Below, in pieces: positions 1 to 8,262 of a stretch of 64,000 nt of DNA. The DNA is from Streptomyces griseoruber (lineage in GTDB: Bacteria; Actinomycetota; Actinomycetes; Streptomycetales; Streptomycetaceae). The stretch lies in contig NZ_KQ948781.1 in NCBI RefSeq assembly GCF_001514205.1, forward strand, positions 1 to 64,000, in the 5' to 3' direction. Under the pieces are notes generated by a model. The model was not told where the DNA came from, did no database searches, and worked only from the letters and a program-made list of their open reading frames with translations. The position numbers and the translations under genes are program-made. The number at the start of each line of letters is the position of its first letter. The stretch's first letter is position 1.

Positions 1-1043
1 CAGACGCCCGCTTCCACCAGGTCGTCGGTATGGAAGGTGCGGCGGTAGGAGGCGGGTGAGACACCGAAGGCGGTGCGCATGTGGGCGCGCAGGGAGTTGG
101 CGGAGCCGAAGCCACAGCGGTGGGCGACCAGGTCGATGGACAGGTCGGTGGTCTCCAGCAACTGCTTGGCCAGTTCCAGGCGTTGCGCGGTGAGCCACTG
201 CACGGGGGTCATGCCGACCTCGTCGCGGAAGCGGCGGGTGAAGGAGCGCAGGCTCATCCGGGCGTGTTCGGCCAGGCGGTTCAGGGAGAGGGGTTCGCCG
301 AGGTGTTCCAGGGCCCAGGCGCGGGTGGCGGTGGTGGTGGCGACGGTGGGTTCGGGCACCGGGCGGTCGATGTACTGGGCCTGGCCGCCGTCCCGCCAGG
401 GCGGGACGACGCACATGCGGGCGGCGCGGTTGGCGGCGGCGGCGCCGTGGTCGCGGCGGATCATGTGCAGGCACAGGTCGACGCCGGCGGCGACGCCCGC
501 GGAGGTCAGGACGTCGCCGTCGTCGACGAAGAGGACCTCCTCGTCGACCTTGACGCGGGGGTAGGTGCGGCGGAACTCGGGGGCGAGGTTCCAGTGGGTG
601 GTGGCGGGCCGGCCGTCGAGAAGGCCCGCGGCGGCCAGAACGTAGGAGCCGGTGCAGATGGACACCATGCGGGTGCCGGGCCGGATGCCGGCGATGGCCG
701 CGGTGACCTCGGGCGGCAGCGGGCCGCCGCGGCCCAGCTCGGGCATGGCGTGCGTGGGCGGGACGATCACGGTGTCCGCGGCGGCCAGGGCCTCGGGACC
801 GGCCGCGGGCTGCACGGTGAACCCGGCGTCGCTGAGGACCGGGGCGCCGTCGGCGGTGCAGACGGTGACCTCGTACAGCGGGCGTGAGCCGGCGTCCAGG
901 ACGCTGCCGAAGACGCGGGAGGGGATGCCGAGTTCGAAGGGCGGGACGCCGGGCAGGGCGAGGACGGCGATGCGGTGCCGCCCGGCCGCGTCGGCGCTCG
1001 GGTCGGGGAGGGGGTCGGTGCACGGCCACTGCATCTCACTCAT
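1..1043 (-). CDS. GlxA-type AraC family transcriptional regulator (C-terminus cut by window edge)
   Basis: The reading frame is open from an ATG at 1043 to the left edge, giving about 347 residues without a stop. Residues about 20-190 form a DJ-1/PfpI (class I amidotransferase-like) domain with a cysteine in SICTGSYVLAAAGLL, where the nucleophile elbow of this fold lies. Residues about 230-335 form an AraC-type double helix-turn-helix (LNRLAEHARMSLRSFTRRF and the closing GFGSANSLRAHMRTAFGVSP). This architecture is that of GlxA-like regulators, whose ligands are mostly unknown. It is divergent from the quinone reductase at 1178, which is the natural candidate target. Only the last few residues are missing. 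The family call is firm; the ligand is not inferable. Confidence 0.9.
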   Translation of the reverse strand, partial: MSEMQWPCTDPLPDPSADAAGRHRIAVLALPGVPPFELGIPSRVFGSVLDAGSRPLYEVTVCTADGAPVLSDAGFTVQPAAGPEALAAADTVIVPPTHAMPELGRGGPLPPEVTAAIAGIRPGTRMVSICTGSYVLAAAGLLDGRPATTHWNLAPEFRRTYPRVKVDEEVLFVDDGDVLTSAGVAAGVDLCLHMIRRDHGAAAANRAARMCVVPPWRDGGQAQYIDRPVPEPTVATTTATRAWALEHLGEPLSLNRLAEHARMSLRSFTRRFRDEVGMTPVQWLTAQRLELAKQLLETTDLSIDLVAHRCGFGSANSLRAHMRTAFGVSPASYRRTFHTDDLVEAGV

Positions 1044-1078
1044 GGCCAGATCCTGTCACATAGTGGCCAGACGGCCAA
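1043..1078. promoter_or_regulatory. Candidate AraC-type operator: direct repeats TGGCCAGA
   Basis: TGGCCAGA occurs at 1043-1050 and again at 1064-1071, spaced exactly 21 bp (two helical turns). A weaker CGGCCAA follows at 1072-1078. AraC-family proteins bind direct repeats on one face of the helix, and the site lies between the regulator start and the divergent reductase. The first repeat overlaps the regulator start codon, so autorepression is possible. This is inferred from spacing only. Confidence 0.3.
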
Positions 1079-1177
1079 CACCATGGTGGGGGCGGGTGTC
1101 GGATCGTGGACTGCGTCGCGCCGGGAAGGGCCCGGGCGGCCGGTATTCGATCAAGACGGAAAAGTGAGGCGGACAGC

Positions 1178-2104
1178 ATGCGTGCGGTGGTCGTGGAGCA
1201 GTGGGGCGGACCGGAGGTGCTCGTGGAGCGTGAGGTCGCCCGACCCGAGCCGGGACTGAACGAGGTCCTGGTGCGGGTCCACGCGGCCGGTGTGAACCTG
1301 GTGGACTTCAAGACCCGGGCCAGCGGGGCCCTGATCGAGTGGGGCGAGGTCCCGGCGGTGGGCTGGGACGTCTCCGGCACCGTGGAGGCCGTCGGACCGG
1401 GCGTGGGGATGTTCCGCCCCGGGGACGAGGTGTACGGCATGCCGCTGTTCCCGCGGCAGGCCGGCGCCTACGCCGAGTACGTCGTCGCCCCGGCCCGCCA
1501 CCTCGCGCCCAAGCCGGCGAACCTCACCCACGTGCAGGCGGCGGCGCTGCCGCTGGCCGCGCTGACCGCCTGGCAGGCCCTGGTGGACACCGCCGGGGTG
1601 CGCGCCGGTGAGCGGGTGCTGGTGCACGCGGCGGCCGGCGGGGTCGGCCACCTGGCCGTGCAGATCGCCAAGGCCCGCGGCGCGTACGTCATCGGCACGG
1701 CCAGCGCCGGCAAGCACGACCTGCTGCGGCAGCTGGGCGCGGACGAGGTGATCGACTACCGCACGGTCCGCTTCGAGGACGCCGTCGGGGACGTGGACGT
1801 GGTGCTGGACGGGCTCGGCGGCCAGAACGCCGAGCGGTCCCTGACGGTGCTGCGCCCGGGCGGCCGGCTGATCACCCTGCCCGGCCCCGACGACGTCCCC
1901 GCCGACGTCCCCGGCCACGTGCGGGCGGTGTGGATGCTGGTCGAGCCCGACCACCTGGGTCTGCGCGAGATCGCTGCCCTGGCCGAGCGGGGCGCGCTCA
2001 CGCCCGTGGTCGAGACCGTCGTCCCGCTGGCCGAGGCCGCGAAGGCGCACGAGATCGGCGAGCAGGGCCGCACCACCGGGAAGATCGTCCTGAGCGTCGC
2101 CTGA
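1178..2104 (+). CDS. MDR-superfamily NADPH:quinone oxidoreductase
   Basis: A 308-residue zinc-independent medium-chain dehydrogenase/reductase. The N-terminal GroES-like domain (MRAVVVEQWGG to about residue 125) is followed by a Rossmann domain with the NADPH-binding AAAGGVGHLAVQ near residues 150-161 and the ADEVIDYR segment typical of quinone reductases. Catalytic zinc-ligand cysteines are absent. The start is the ATG at 1178, with GAGG about 10 bp upstream; a longer frame from 1106 would add unlike residues and has no ribosome site. It probably reduces quinones or enones in the cytoplasm with NADPH. It is divergent from the GlxA-type regulator and followed by a strong hairpin terminator, so it is monocistronic. 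Substrate unknown. Confidence 0.9.
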   Translation: MRAVVVEQWGGPEVLVEREVARPEPGLNEVLVRVHAAGVNLVDFKTRASGALIEWGEVPAVGWDVSGTVEAVGPGVGMFRPGDEVYGMPLFPRQAGAYAEYVVAPARHLAPKPANLTHVQAAALPLAALTAWQALVDTAGVRAGERVLVHAAAGGVGHLAVQIAKARGAYVIGTASAGKHDLLRQLGADEVIDYRTVRFEDAVGDVDVVLDGLGGQNAERSLTVLRPGGRLITLPGPDDVPADVPGHVRAVWMLVEPDHLGLREIAALAERGALTPVVETVVPLAEAAKAHEIGEQGRTTGKIVLSVA

Positions 2105-2151
2105 CGCCGGCCGCCCCGGACGGGTCGGCTGCGGGCAGGTGGAGCGGGACT

Positions 2152-2183
2152 GGAGCCCCGGGACCGACCGGTCCCGGGGCTCC
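2152..2183 (+). terminator. Strong hairpin terminator after the quinone reductase
   Basis: A perfect 14-bp stem (GGAGCCCCGGGACC at 2152-2165 pairing with 2170-2183) closes a 4-base GACC loop, 48 bp after the stop at 2104. There is no T-tract, as is usual for streptomycete terminators. Confidence 0.75.
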
Positions 2184-2643
2184 GGGCGCGGCCGAACGGG
2201 ACAGGGCGGACCTGCGGGCACGGCCGGACAGGACGGAACTGCGGCTCGGGGCTTCGGAGGGGGCGGGGCTGCGGCTCGCGGGGGTGCTTCGGTGACGGCC
2301 GGGGCGGCGGCTCGCACGGGGGCGGAGGCAGGGCTGCGGCTCGCGCCGGAGGGGTGTCTTCGGTGGTGGCCGGGGCCTGCTGCTGCCGGCGGGTGCTCGC
2401 GGCCGGTATGTGGCACCGGGGAGGGCGCGTTGCGGGCCCAGGACGCCCTCGGTGCCGAGGACGGCGGCCTCGTCGGCCGCCCGTCAGCGGCGCCCGCCCG
2501 CCGGACCGCCTCGACCCGCGATGCGGCCACGCCGCTCCCCCGCTTCTCCACCGCGGTCCGCCCCGCCTGCCGGTAGCCCGCCGGAACCGAAGTTATGGAC
2601 AGGGTTTGCGGCTGTCCGTTGTCCGCACTACCGGACTGGATGT
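2184..2643. other. Gene-free G-rich stretch with degenerate short repeats
   Basis: No credible gene is seen here. From about 2238 to 2420 the + strand repeats variants of GGGGCTGCGGCTCGC and CTTCGG/TTCGGTG in a G-rich context, like decayed tandem repeats. The long frames crossing it are composition artefacts. It abuts the truncated TetR gene, so it may be debris from the deletion that removed that gene's 3' half. Confidence 0.5.
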
Positions 2644-2899
2644 TCTTGCCGAGTTGCGCGGCGCGGATCGCGAGGCCGACGTCGATGGCGGCGGCGAACT
2701 TCTCGTTCTGCACCATGATCAACAACTCGGCCTTCATGGACGCATACAGGTAAAGAGTGCCGTTCGCGACGTCGGCCCGGTGGGCGATCTGCTGTGTCGT
2801 GACCCCGCTGGCGCCGTGTTCGGCGAACAGTTCGCGGGCTGCGGTCGTGATGCGCTCACGCTTGGCCTGTTTGGCCCGCTCGCGGCGCCCGATCGGCAT
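2644..2899 (-). pseudogene. TetR-family regulator, 3'-truncated
   Basis: From the ATG at 2899 about 70-85 residues make a clear TetR N-terminus (MPIGRRERAKQAKRERI, ARELFAEHG, VTTQQIAHRADVANGTLYLY). They are very similar to the intact TetR protein at 4092-4694 (GRRERNKQEKLDRI, VTTQQIADKADIGTGTLFLY). After about IDVGLAIRAAQLG the similarity ends and the frame runs on through G-rich non-coding DNA. The ligand-binding domain is therefore lost and the gene is very probably dead, although a free DNA-binding domain could still be made. It is divergent from the reductase at 3048. The exact breakpoint is approximate. Confidence 0.75.
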
Positions 2900-2925
2900 G
2901 GGGCCGCTTCCAAAATTCTGAGCAG

Positions 2926-2954
2926 ACTCATAATTGAGTGTACTCGGGTTGAGT
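2926..2954. promoter_or_regulatory. Two adjacent inverted repeats, candidate TetR operators
   Basis: ACTCATAATTGAGT (2926-2939; arms ACTCA/TGAGT) and ACTCGGGTTGAGT (2942-2954; arms ACTC/GAGT) lie end to end in the divergent promoter region between the truncated TetR gene and the reductase at 3048. This layout fits dimer pairs of a TetR protein. The functional regulator may now be the TetR at 4092. Inference from symmetry and position. Confidence 0.55.
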
Positions 2955-3047
2955 GAGTGAGGCGAGGCCGGCCCCAGATGTCACGCCGAATTGGCTGATC
3001 TGGCCTCACGCCTGGATAAATAGGATGAAGACAAGGAGTGGCGCCCC

Positions 3048-4043
3048 ATGCGAGCGTTCGTCGTCACCAAGTACAAGGAGCCGCTGCAGGAGGCGGACGT
3101 CCCCGAGCCCACCGTCGGGGAGCACGACGTGCTCGTCCGGGTGGAGGCTGCCGGGCTGAATCAGCTGGATGAGAAGATCCGCGCCGGTGAGTTGAAGCAG
3201 ATCCTGCCCTACAAGCTGCCGGTGATCCTGGGCAACGATGTCGCGGGCACCGTCATCCGCGTCGGGACGGCGGTTCGCGGCTTCAAGCCCGGAGACGAGG
3301 TCTACGGTCGGCCCGACCAGGACCGCATCGGCGCCTTCGCCGAACGCATCGCCGTCGCAGAGGGCGACCTGGCGCTCAAGCCCGCCTCGATCAGCATGAA
3401 TGAGGCCGGCTCGCTGCCGCTGGCGGCGCTCACGGCGTGGCAGGCGCTGGTGGAGCGCGGGAACGTGCGGCCCGGGCAGAAGGTTCTCATTCATGCCGGC
3501 GCCGGCGGAGTCGGTTCGATCGCGATCCAGCTCGCCGCGCACCTCGGTGCGCACGTCGCCACCACCGCCAGCGCTTCCAACGCGGACTTCGTGCGCGCGC
3601 TCGGCGCGGACACGGTGATCGATTACCGCACCCAGGACTTCGAGCAGCTCCTGACCGGCTACGACCTGGTGTTGGACAGCCTCGGTGGGGAGACCCTCGA
3701 GAAGTCCCTGCGGGTGCTCAAGCCCGGCGGCAAAGCCATCGAGATCGCTGGTCCGCCGGAGCCCACTTTCGCGCGCGAGGCCGGCCTCAACCCGTTGCTG
3801 CGCCTGGGGGTCGCCGTCCTGAGCCGCAAGATCCGCAAGCAGGCGAAGAAGCTCGGCGTGACGTATGAGTTCATGCTCATGCGCGCCAGCGGCGACCAGC
3901 TCCGCCAGATCACCACCCTCATCGACGAGGGCGTGGTGCGTCCGGTCGTGGGAAAGGTGTTCGGCTTCGACCAGACCCCGCAGGCGCTGCAGTCCCTGTC
4001 CCAGGGTGGCATCCGCGGCAAGGCCGTCATCGGCAACGGCTGA
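3048..4043 (+). CDS. NADP-dependent MDR oxidoreductase (quinone reductase-like)
   Basis: A 331-residue MDR protein without catalytic zinc ligands. The GroES-like domain spans residues 1-120 and the nucleotide-binding fold carries HAGAGGVGSIAIQLA near residues 146-160, followed by ADTVIDYR. It is a paralogue of the enzyme at 1178 with modest similarity. AAGGAG at 3033-3038 fixes the ATG at 3048. The TetR gene follows after 48 bp on the same strand, so the two form an operon in which the regulator probably controls its own reductase. MDR-TetR pairs of this kind usually respond to electrophiles or quinones, but the inducer cannot be read from sequence. Confidence 0.9.
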   Translation: MRAFVVTKYKEPLQEADVPEPTVGEHDVLVRVEAAGLNQLDEKIRAGELKQILPYKLPVILGNDVAGTVIRVGTAVRGFKPGDEVYGRPDQDRIGAFAERIAVAEGDLALKPASISMNEAGSLPLAALTAWQALVERGNVRPGQKVLIHAGAGGVGSIAIQLAAHLGAHVATTASASNADFVRALGADTVIDYRTQDFEQLLTGYDLVLDSLGGETLEKSLRVLKPGGKAIEIAGPPEPTFAREAGLNPLLRLGVAVLSRKIRKQAKKLGVTYEFMLMRASGDQLRQITTLIDEGVVRPVVGKVFGFDQTPQALQSLSQGGIRGKAVIGNG

Positions 4044-4091
4044 CCCGCCGCAACCGCGACGGGCGACACAGAACGCACGAGGAGACCACCC

Positions 4092-4694
4092 ATGTCTGTC
4101 GCCTCCCAGTCGGTCGGACGGCGCGAGCGGAACAAGCAGGAGAAACTCGACCGCATTGTCGCTGCCGCCAGTGAACTGTTCGCCGAACACGGCGTCGATG
4201 AGGTCACGACCCAGCAGATCGCCGACAAGGCCGACATCGGCACCGGGACCCTGTTCCTTTATGCCAAGACCAAGGGCGAACTCCTCCTCCTTGTCCAGAA
4301 CGCCAAGTACGTCGAAGCACTTGAGCGGGGCCGGGCGGGCGCCGAGACCGTCCCAGGCGTGCTGGACGCGGTGCTGGCGATCGTCCGGCCGATCGTCGAG
4401 TGCAACCGCGTCCAGATCGACAACGGGCGCACCTACCTGCGAGAGATGGTCTTCGGCGACCCCGAGGAGCCCCGGCACGGCGCGGCACTCGCCATCGTCG
4501 CGCAGACCGAGGAGGCCGTCGCCGCCGTGCTGCGCCGGGACGAGCGGGTCGCAGAGGGCGACGCCGCGACGCTGGCACACATCGTGTCCGCCGTGATGTT
4601 CCTCAGCATGGCGGTGAGCGTGAACATCGCCTTGAGTGTCGAGGAGATCATGCAGGACATCCGGAAGCATGTCGACGTCCTGCTGCCTTGCTGA
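4092..4694 (+). CDS. TetR/AcrR family transcriptional regulator
   Basis: A 200-residue protein of normal TetR length. Residues about 9-70 form the HTH (GRRERNKQEKLDRI, SELFAEHG, VTTQQIADKADIGTGTLFLYAKTKGEL). The rest is an all-helical ligand-binding domain ending in a hydrophobic helix (VMFLSMAVSVNIAL). GAGGAG lies 8 bp before the ATG. It follows the MDR reductase in one operon and its N-terminus closely matches the truncated regulator at 2644-2899, indicating an old duplication. It probably binds the inverted repeats at 2926-2954 as a repressor released by a reductase substrate. Confidence 0.92.
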   Translation: MSVASQSVGRRERNKQEKLDRIVAAASELFAEHGVDEVTTQQIADKADIGTGTLFLYAKTKGELLLLVQNAKYVEALERGRAGAETVPGVLDAVLAIVRPIVECNRVQIDNGRTYLREMVFGDPEEPRHGAALAIVAQTEEAVAAVLRRDERVAEGDAATLAHIVSAVMFLSMAVSVNIALSVEEIMQDIRKHVDVLLPC

Positions 4695-4764
4695 AGCGCG
4701 GCCCCGGCCTCAGGCACAGGTGACCATCCGGGCAGTCCTTGGCTGCGGCATGGCCCGCATCCCC

Positions 4765-4860
4765 ACATGGCAGGTCATCCGGCCGTTGCTGCCCATGTCG
4801 GCATGACTGGACGGGTGGGGTGGCCGGCCGGAGGGCTACCGCCACCGCGTGCTGCTGGGA
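4765..4860 (+). pseudogene. IS5-family transposase N-terminal scrap
   Basis: One frame reads TWQVIRPLLPMSA, a stop, then LDGWGGRPEGYRHRVLL. This resembles the start of Streptomyces IS5-family transposases (WxVxxPLLP, then RGGxPEGYxHRxxLDA). An in-frame TGA at 4804-4806 interrupts it and similarity ends soon after 4860. It is a short dead fragment without visible terminal repeats. Confidence 0.45.
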
Positions 4861-4948
4861 CTCCGGAGATTGCCCACCTATGTGGCGTCGGGTCCCACTC
4901 CCACAGCCCCTGTTCCCAGGAGCCCGGGTCGGGGCCCATGTGGTGCGG

Positions 4949-5383
4949 TCAGGGCTTTGTGGGTCGATTCAGCAGTTCAAGGGCGCCTTCGACGCGATGA
5001 TGCCGTCCTACCGCGTCGTGCGTGGCGCAGGCGGCCAGGTCGGGGCGCTCGTAGGGCTGCCGGCAGACATGGCAGTCGTAGGTGACCGCCCACCACTCGA
5101 ACGCCGCCCGGTCGTCCATGGGCGCATCACGCCAGTCCCGCCTGCCTCGCGCGAACCACAGGAAGTCGAAGTACGCGCGCAGGTACCGGGCATGGGCGGC
5201 CTCGGTGTTCCACGGCGAAGACGCCGGCCACACCGAGAAATGCCGGTTCAGCGCCACGTCGTACCCGCCCGCCGGACTGATCAGGAACGGCTGCCCCTCG
5301 GGCACCCCCAGATCATCCAACCCCTCACCGAGATCGGCGAACAGGGAGCTGAACTCCCGTGCTCGCCAACCGGTGATCGACAT
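4949..5383 (-). pseudogene. Tyrosine-recombinase (integrase) N-terminal fragment joined to an unrelated tail
   Basis: The 144-residue frame starts MSITGWRAREFSSLFADL. It contains WNTEAAHARYLRAYFDFLWF and RRDWRDAPMDDRAAFEWW, which match the SAM-like core-binding domain of streptomycete site-specific integrases. The catalytic Arg-His-Arg-Tyr domain is missing. After residue about 97 the sequence changes to VTYDCHVCRQPYERPDLAAC, a CxxC/C/H zinc-ribbon-like tail not found in integrases, suggesting fusion to another broken gene. An active recombinase is not possible. It may be a relic of the element that once used the tRNA-Gly scar at 28061, but that is speculative. Confidence 0.6.
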
Positions 5384-5427
5384 GACGCTGGACGATAGTC
5401 CGTGGACAGCTCAACAGCGCATAACCC

Positions 5428-5580
5428 AAGTGGGGCGGATTTCGGGCTCTCAACTCCCTCGACGCGGGCCAGGTGGTGCTGCGCTCCAGGCACGGCACCG
5501 AGATGAGGCCGTCGTTTCCAGAGGTCGTGGCCGGGGCCGTGCAGCTGCCGGACGCGACCGCGCTGGACGGCGAGCTACGT
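5428..5580 (+). pseudogene. ATP-dependent DNA ligase fragment (motif I region)
   Basis: The + frame from 5428 reads KWGGFRAL, then DAGQVVLRSRHGTEM, then PDATALDGEL. These are the catalytic-lysine motif and following segment of actinobacterial ATP-dependent DNA ligases. In the family the motif is KxDG; here it is KWGG, so Asp has become Gly. No start codon and no downstream motifs III-VI are present. About 50 codons survive before a hairpin at 5582. It is a relic cut on both sides. Confidence 0.6.
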
Positions 5581-5581
5581 A

Positions 5582-5626
5582 GTCACCGACACCCCCGCCG
5601 CACTCGAGCAGCGGGGGTGTTGTGAC
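5582..5626. terminator. Hairpin downstream of the ligase fragment
   Basis: ACACCCCCGC (5589-5598) pairs with GCGGGGGTGT (5611-5620), and an outer GTCAC/GTGAC pair (5582-5586, 5622-5626) extends the stem. It looks like a bidirectional terminator left over from the original context. Confidence 0.6.
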
Positions 5627-5843
5627 CGAGCGCTGCAGTTTGCAAGGCGGTGGCCTTCTCGTAGCAGGTGAGGTAGGTGTTGCGCGACGTGGTTTGCATG
5701 GTGTGTGCGTGGAAGCGTGCATCGGCGGGCTGTGCTGTGGAGAGTCGGCGGTTTGCTCCTGGCGCTGAGTCGGGCGTCGATTCTGGGTGCTGTCGACGAT
5801 CACGATTTTCGGCTCTGTCGGCGATCTTGTGACGCTGCCGGGA

Positions 5844-6079
5844 TCATGGACTGTGCAGGATGCGTTGGCGGAGCAGGTCGAGTTTGGCGCGGCCGAACCC
5901 CATGCGCTTGAGGAGCCTGACTCTGCAGACACGACCTTCAACCTGGCCGGAACTACGCGTCCGGATGCACGGGTGGTGAGAGCCGACGGTCTTCTCCACG
6001 GCCTCGGCGAGGTTGCGCCACAAGTGCCAGGCGTCCGCGACCTGTTGTGCTTGGGGAGCGCCAGAACGCGCGCCTTCTA
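5844..6079 (-). pseudogene. ISL3 transposase, C-terminal part with internal deletion
   Basis: Read leftwards from the IS701 boundary the frame gives EGARSGAPQAQQVADAWHLW, then NLAEAVEKTV and HHPC. It then joins directly to GQVEGRVCRVRLLKRMGFGR and the terminal KLDLLRQRILHSP with its stop at 5844. The first block belongs to the middle of ISL3 transposases and the second to their extreme C-terminus. A large stretch has therefore been deleted in frame. The piece is continuous in sense with the N-terminal piece at 7629-8262 once the IS701 element is removed. Confidence 0.7.
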
Positions 6080-7626
6080 CCGGTAGTTCGTTGAATCCGG
6101 TGGTGGCGTGGGTTGACGACAGGTCGGGTTGGTCGTAGGCCGGGGGCAGGAGTCAACTGCCTTGCTGGGGGCTGAAGATGACTGCTCGCCGGCCGTGCCC
6201 GCCCGCGCTGGGACCGCTGGAGGACTACGCGGCCCGGTTCGACGACCTCTTCTTCAGCCTGGCCCAGAGGCGAGGGTTTCGCGAGTACCTGACCGGGCTG
6301 CTGGCGCCGCGGGAGCGGAACAAGACGATCACCTGCCTGGCCGGAGCAGAGCCGGTGGCGGGTGCGGGGATGCCGGGGGTGCAGCGGCTGCAGTTCTTCT
6401 TGTCCGAGTCGCCCTGGGAGGCCAATCAGGTCAACGACCGGCGGCTTGACCTGCTGCGCGAGCAGCACGCGGCGGCTCCGCACGAGGGCGGGGTCATCGT
6501 GATCGACGATTCCGGGGACCGCAAGGACGGCACGGCGACCGCGCACGTGGGCCGGCAGTGGCCGGGCCGGCTGGGCAAGACGGACAACGGCATCGTCACG
6601 GTGACCACGGTGTGGACCGACGGCCGCGTGTACTACCCGCTGCGCGCGACTCCCTATACCCCGGCCCATCACTTCGCCCGCGGCCGGTCCGATCCGGCCT
6701 TCCGTACGAAACCGCAGCCGGCCGCTGCCCTTGCTGCCCTTGCTGCCCGCGGGAAGGAGGCGGGCTTCGGCTGCCGGGCGGTGGTCGCCGACTGCGCCTA
6801 CTCGGTCAGCGACGACTGGTACCTCGCGCTGCGCGAGGCCGGCCTGCCCTACGTCGTCGCGCTCAAGCCGCACCGCGGCACCTGGGCCCGGGCCGACCAG
6901 CCGCACACCCCCATCGCAGCCGCACACCCCCTGACCTGGCGCGATGCCAAGCATCCCGGCGACTGGACGCCCGTGGAGCGTCACTTCCGTGACGGGCACA
7001 CCGAGACCTGGTGGGCCGTCGATGCCCGCCTGGGCGGCTACAGCCCCGACTCACCCTGCCGCCTGGTCGTGGCCACCATCGACCCGGCCAGCCTGCCGGA
7101 GAAGGCCACCTGGTACCTGGACACCAACCTGCCCCACCCCCACGCACCCCACGCCGCCACCAGTGCGCACCCGGCGGCCGACCTCGCCGAGATCGTCCGC
7201 CTCTACGGCCTGCGGCCGTGGATCGAGCAGAGCTACAAGCAGGTCAAGGACGAGCTCGGCTGGGCCGACTTCCAAGTCCGCTCCGACCGCGCCATCCGCC
7301 GCCACCAGACCCTGGTCAACTGCGCCTTCTCCTTCTGCTGGGATCAGTGGTTCGCCCCGCCCGGTCCCCTGGATGCCACCGCACCGGATCCATGTCCCGA
7401 CCAGGGGCCAGAGAGGGGGCCCAGACCAACCCCACCGGCCCCAACTGCCCTGCTGGCCCAGGGCCTTACGGGCCATACGTTCTTGGCTCACCCCCGCCGT
7501 CACCCTCAACCGGTGGTGGCGAGCCTGGACGGACAGGGACCCACCCTCCGAGCTCCAGGCCCTGATCGACGCGGTCACCACCGGACACGGCATTGACCTC
7601 TACTGCCGGATTTAACGAACTACCGG
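6080..7626 (+). mobile_element. IS701-family insertion sequence inserted into the ISL3 element
   Basis: 21-bp terminal inverted repeats flank one transposase gene: CCGGTAGTTCGTTGAATCCGG at 6080-6100 (written here as two halves, CCGGTAGTTCG and TTGAATCCGG) and its complement at 7606-7626, differing at one position. The flanks read TA outside each end. Removing about 6078-7628 rejoins the ISL3 transposase frame (SATY to EGARSG), which proves that this element landed in the ISL3 gene. The internal transposase is frameshifted near its C-terminus. Confidence 0.82.
6178..7615 (+). pseudogene. IS701-family DDE transposase, frameshifted
   Basis: From the ATG at 6178 the frame encodes an IS701/IS4-type transposase. 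Visible pieces are GGVIVIDDSGDRKDGTATAH (first catalytic Asp), GFGCRAVVADCAYSVSDDWY (second Asp) and LRPWIEQSYKQVKDELGWAD (catalytic Glu). Near 7400-7440 the frame must shift by one base to reach the normal C-terminus, LPCWPRALRAIRSWLTP followed by RWWRAW and the stop at 7615. In the original frame the tail is unlike the family and ends at 7596. Programmed frameshifting is not usual for IS701, so this is a mutation or a sequencing error. The catalytic core is intact; only about 60 C-terminal residues are affected. Confidence 0.8.
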
Positions 7627-7628
7627 TA

Positions 7629-8262
7629 ATAGGTCGCCGAGCCGTCCCGGCACACGATCTCGATGTCCGGATGCTCGCGCAGCCACGCTTCCAGGGGTGT
7701 CGGCCGTGCGACCGGGCAGCACGGCGATCCGCTCGTGGGTCTCGGCATCGATGATCACGGTGGCACAGCGGTGCCGCCGACGCAGAGCGAAGTCGTCGAC
7801 GCCGATCACACGGGGCCCCGCCCGGTGGGCAACGGGATCCGCAGCAGGGCGCGCAGGGCCGTATCACGCGACAGACCCACCGCGAGCAACGCCAGCAAGT
7901 GAGCTCCTGACCGAACTGCTAACTCCTTGACCACGGCTTTGACTTGGCTGGCCAGACGGGCTGTGCGGCGCTGGTATCGCTCCAGCACTCCGGGCACCTG
8001 CTCGCCGAAGGTGTGGCGGCAGCCGCGCGTGGGACACACCAGACGCCGCACCCGCACACGGACCACCGCCCGCCGGCCGTCGACCGGTACGTCGGCCACC
8101 GTCCGCCAGTGATAGCCGTGCACCCGCCCCGATATCACCCCGCACACCGGACAGACCCCCGTGTTCTGCGGAGTCTGTGCCCGCACCACGACCCGCTCGC
8201 CCTCGTCGACCAAATCTCCGATGACCAGCGGGTCAGCCCTGAAAGTACCGTCTGCACGAGCT
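7629..8262 (-). pseudogene. ISL3 transposase, N-terminal part, frameshifted
   Basis: The minus strand encodes LVDEGERVVVRAQTPQNTGV with the zinc-finger CPVC and CPTRGC (ISL3 zf), then the HTH region (LASQVKAVVKELAV), then in a second frame VIGVDDFALRRRHRCATVII (first catalytic Asp) and in a third frame WLREHPDIEIVCRDGSATY (second Asp). At least three single-base shifts are needed (near 8240, 7810 and 7700). The gene stops abruptly at the IS701 inverted repeat and continues at 6079. Confidence 0.72.

Noticed and set aside
2230..2420. CRISPR-like or structured tandem repeat
   Set aside because: The repeats are short, imperfect and unevenly spaced with no cas genes; they look like decayed G-rich sequence.
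1151..2899. 582-residue minus frame starting as a TetR protein
   Set aside because: Only the first 70-85 residues are TetR-like; the rest is repeat-rich non-coding DNA and the antisense of the quinone reductase.
7400..7440. Programmed frameshift in the IS701 transposase
   Set aside because: IS701 elements normally have a single frame, no slippery heptamer was seen, and the C-terminus continues in the other frame, so a mutation or sequencing error is simpler.
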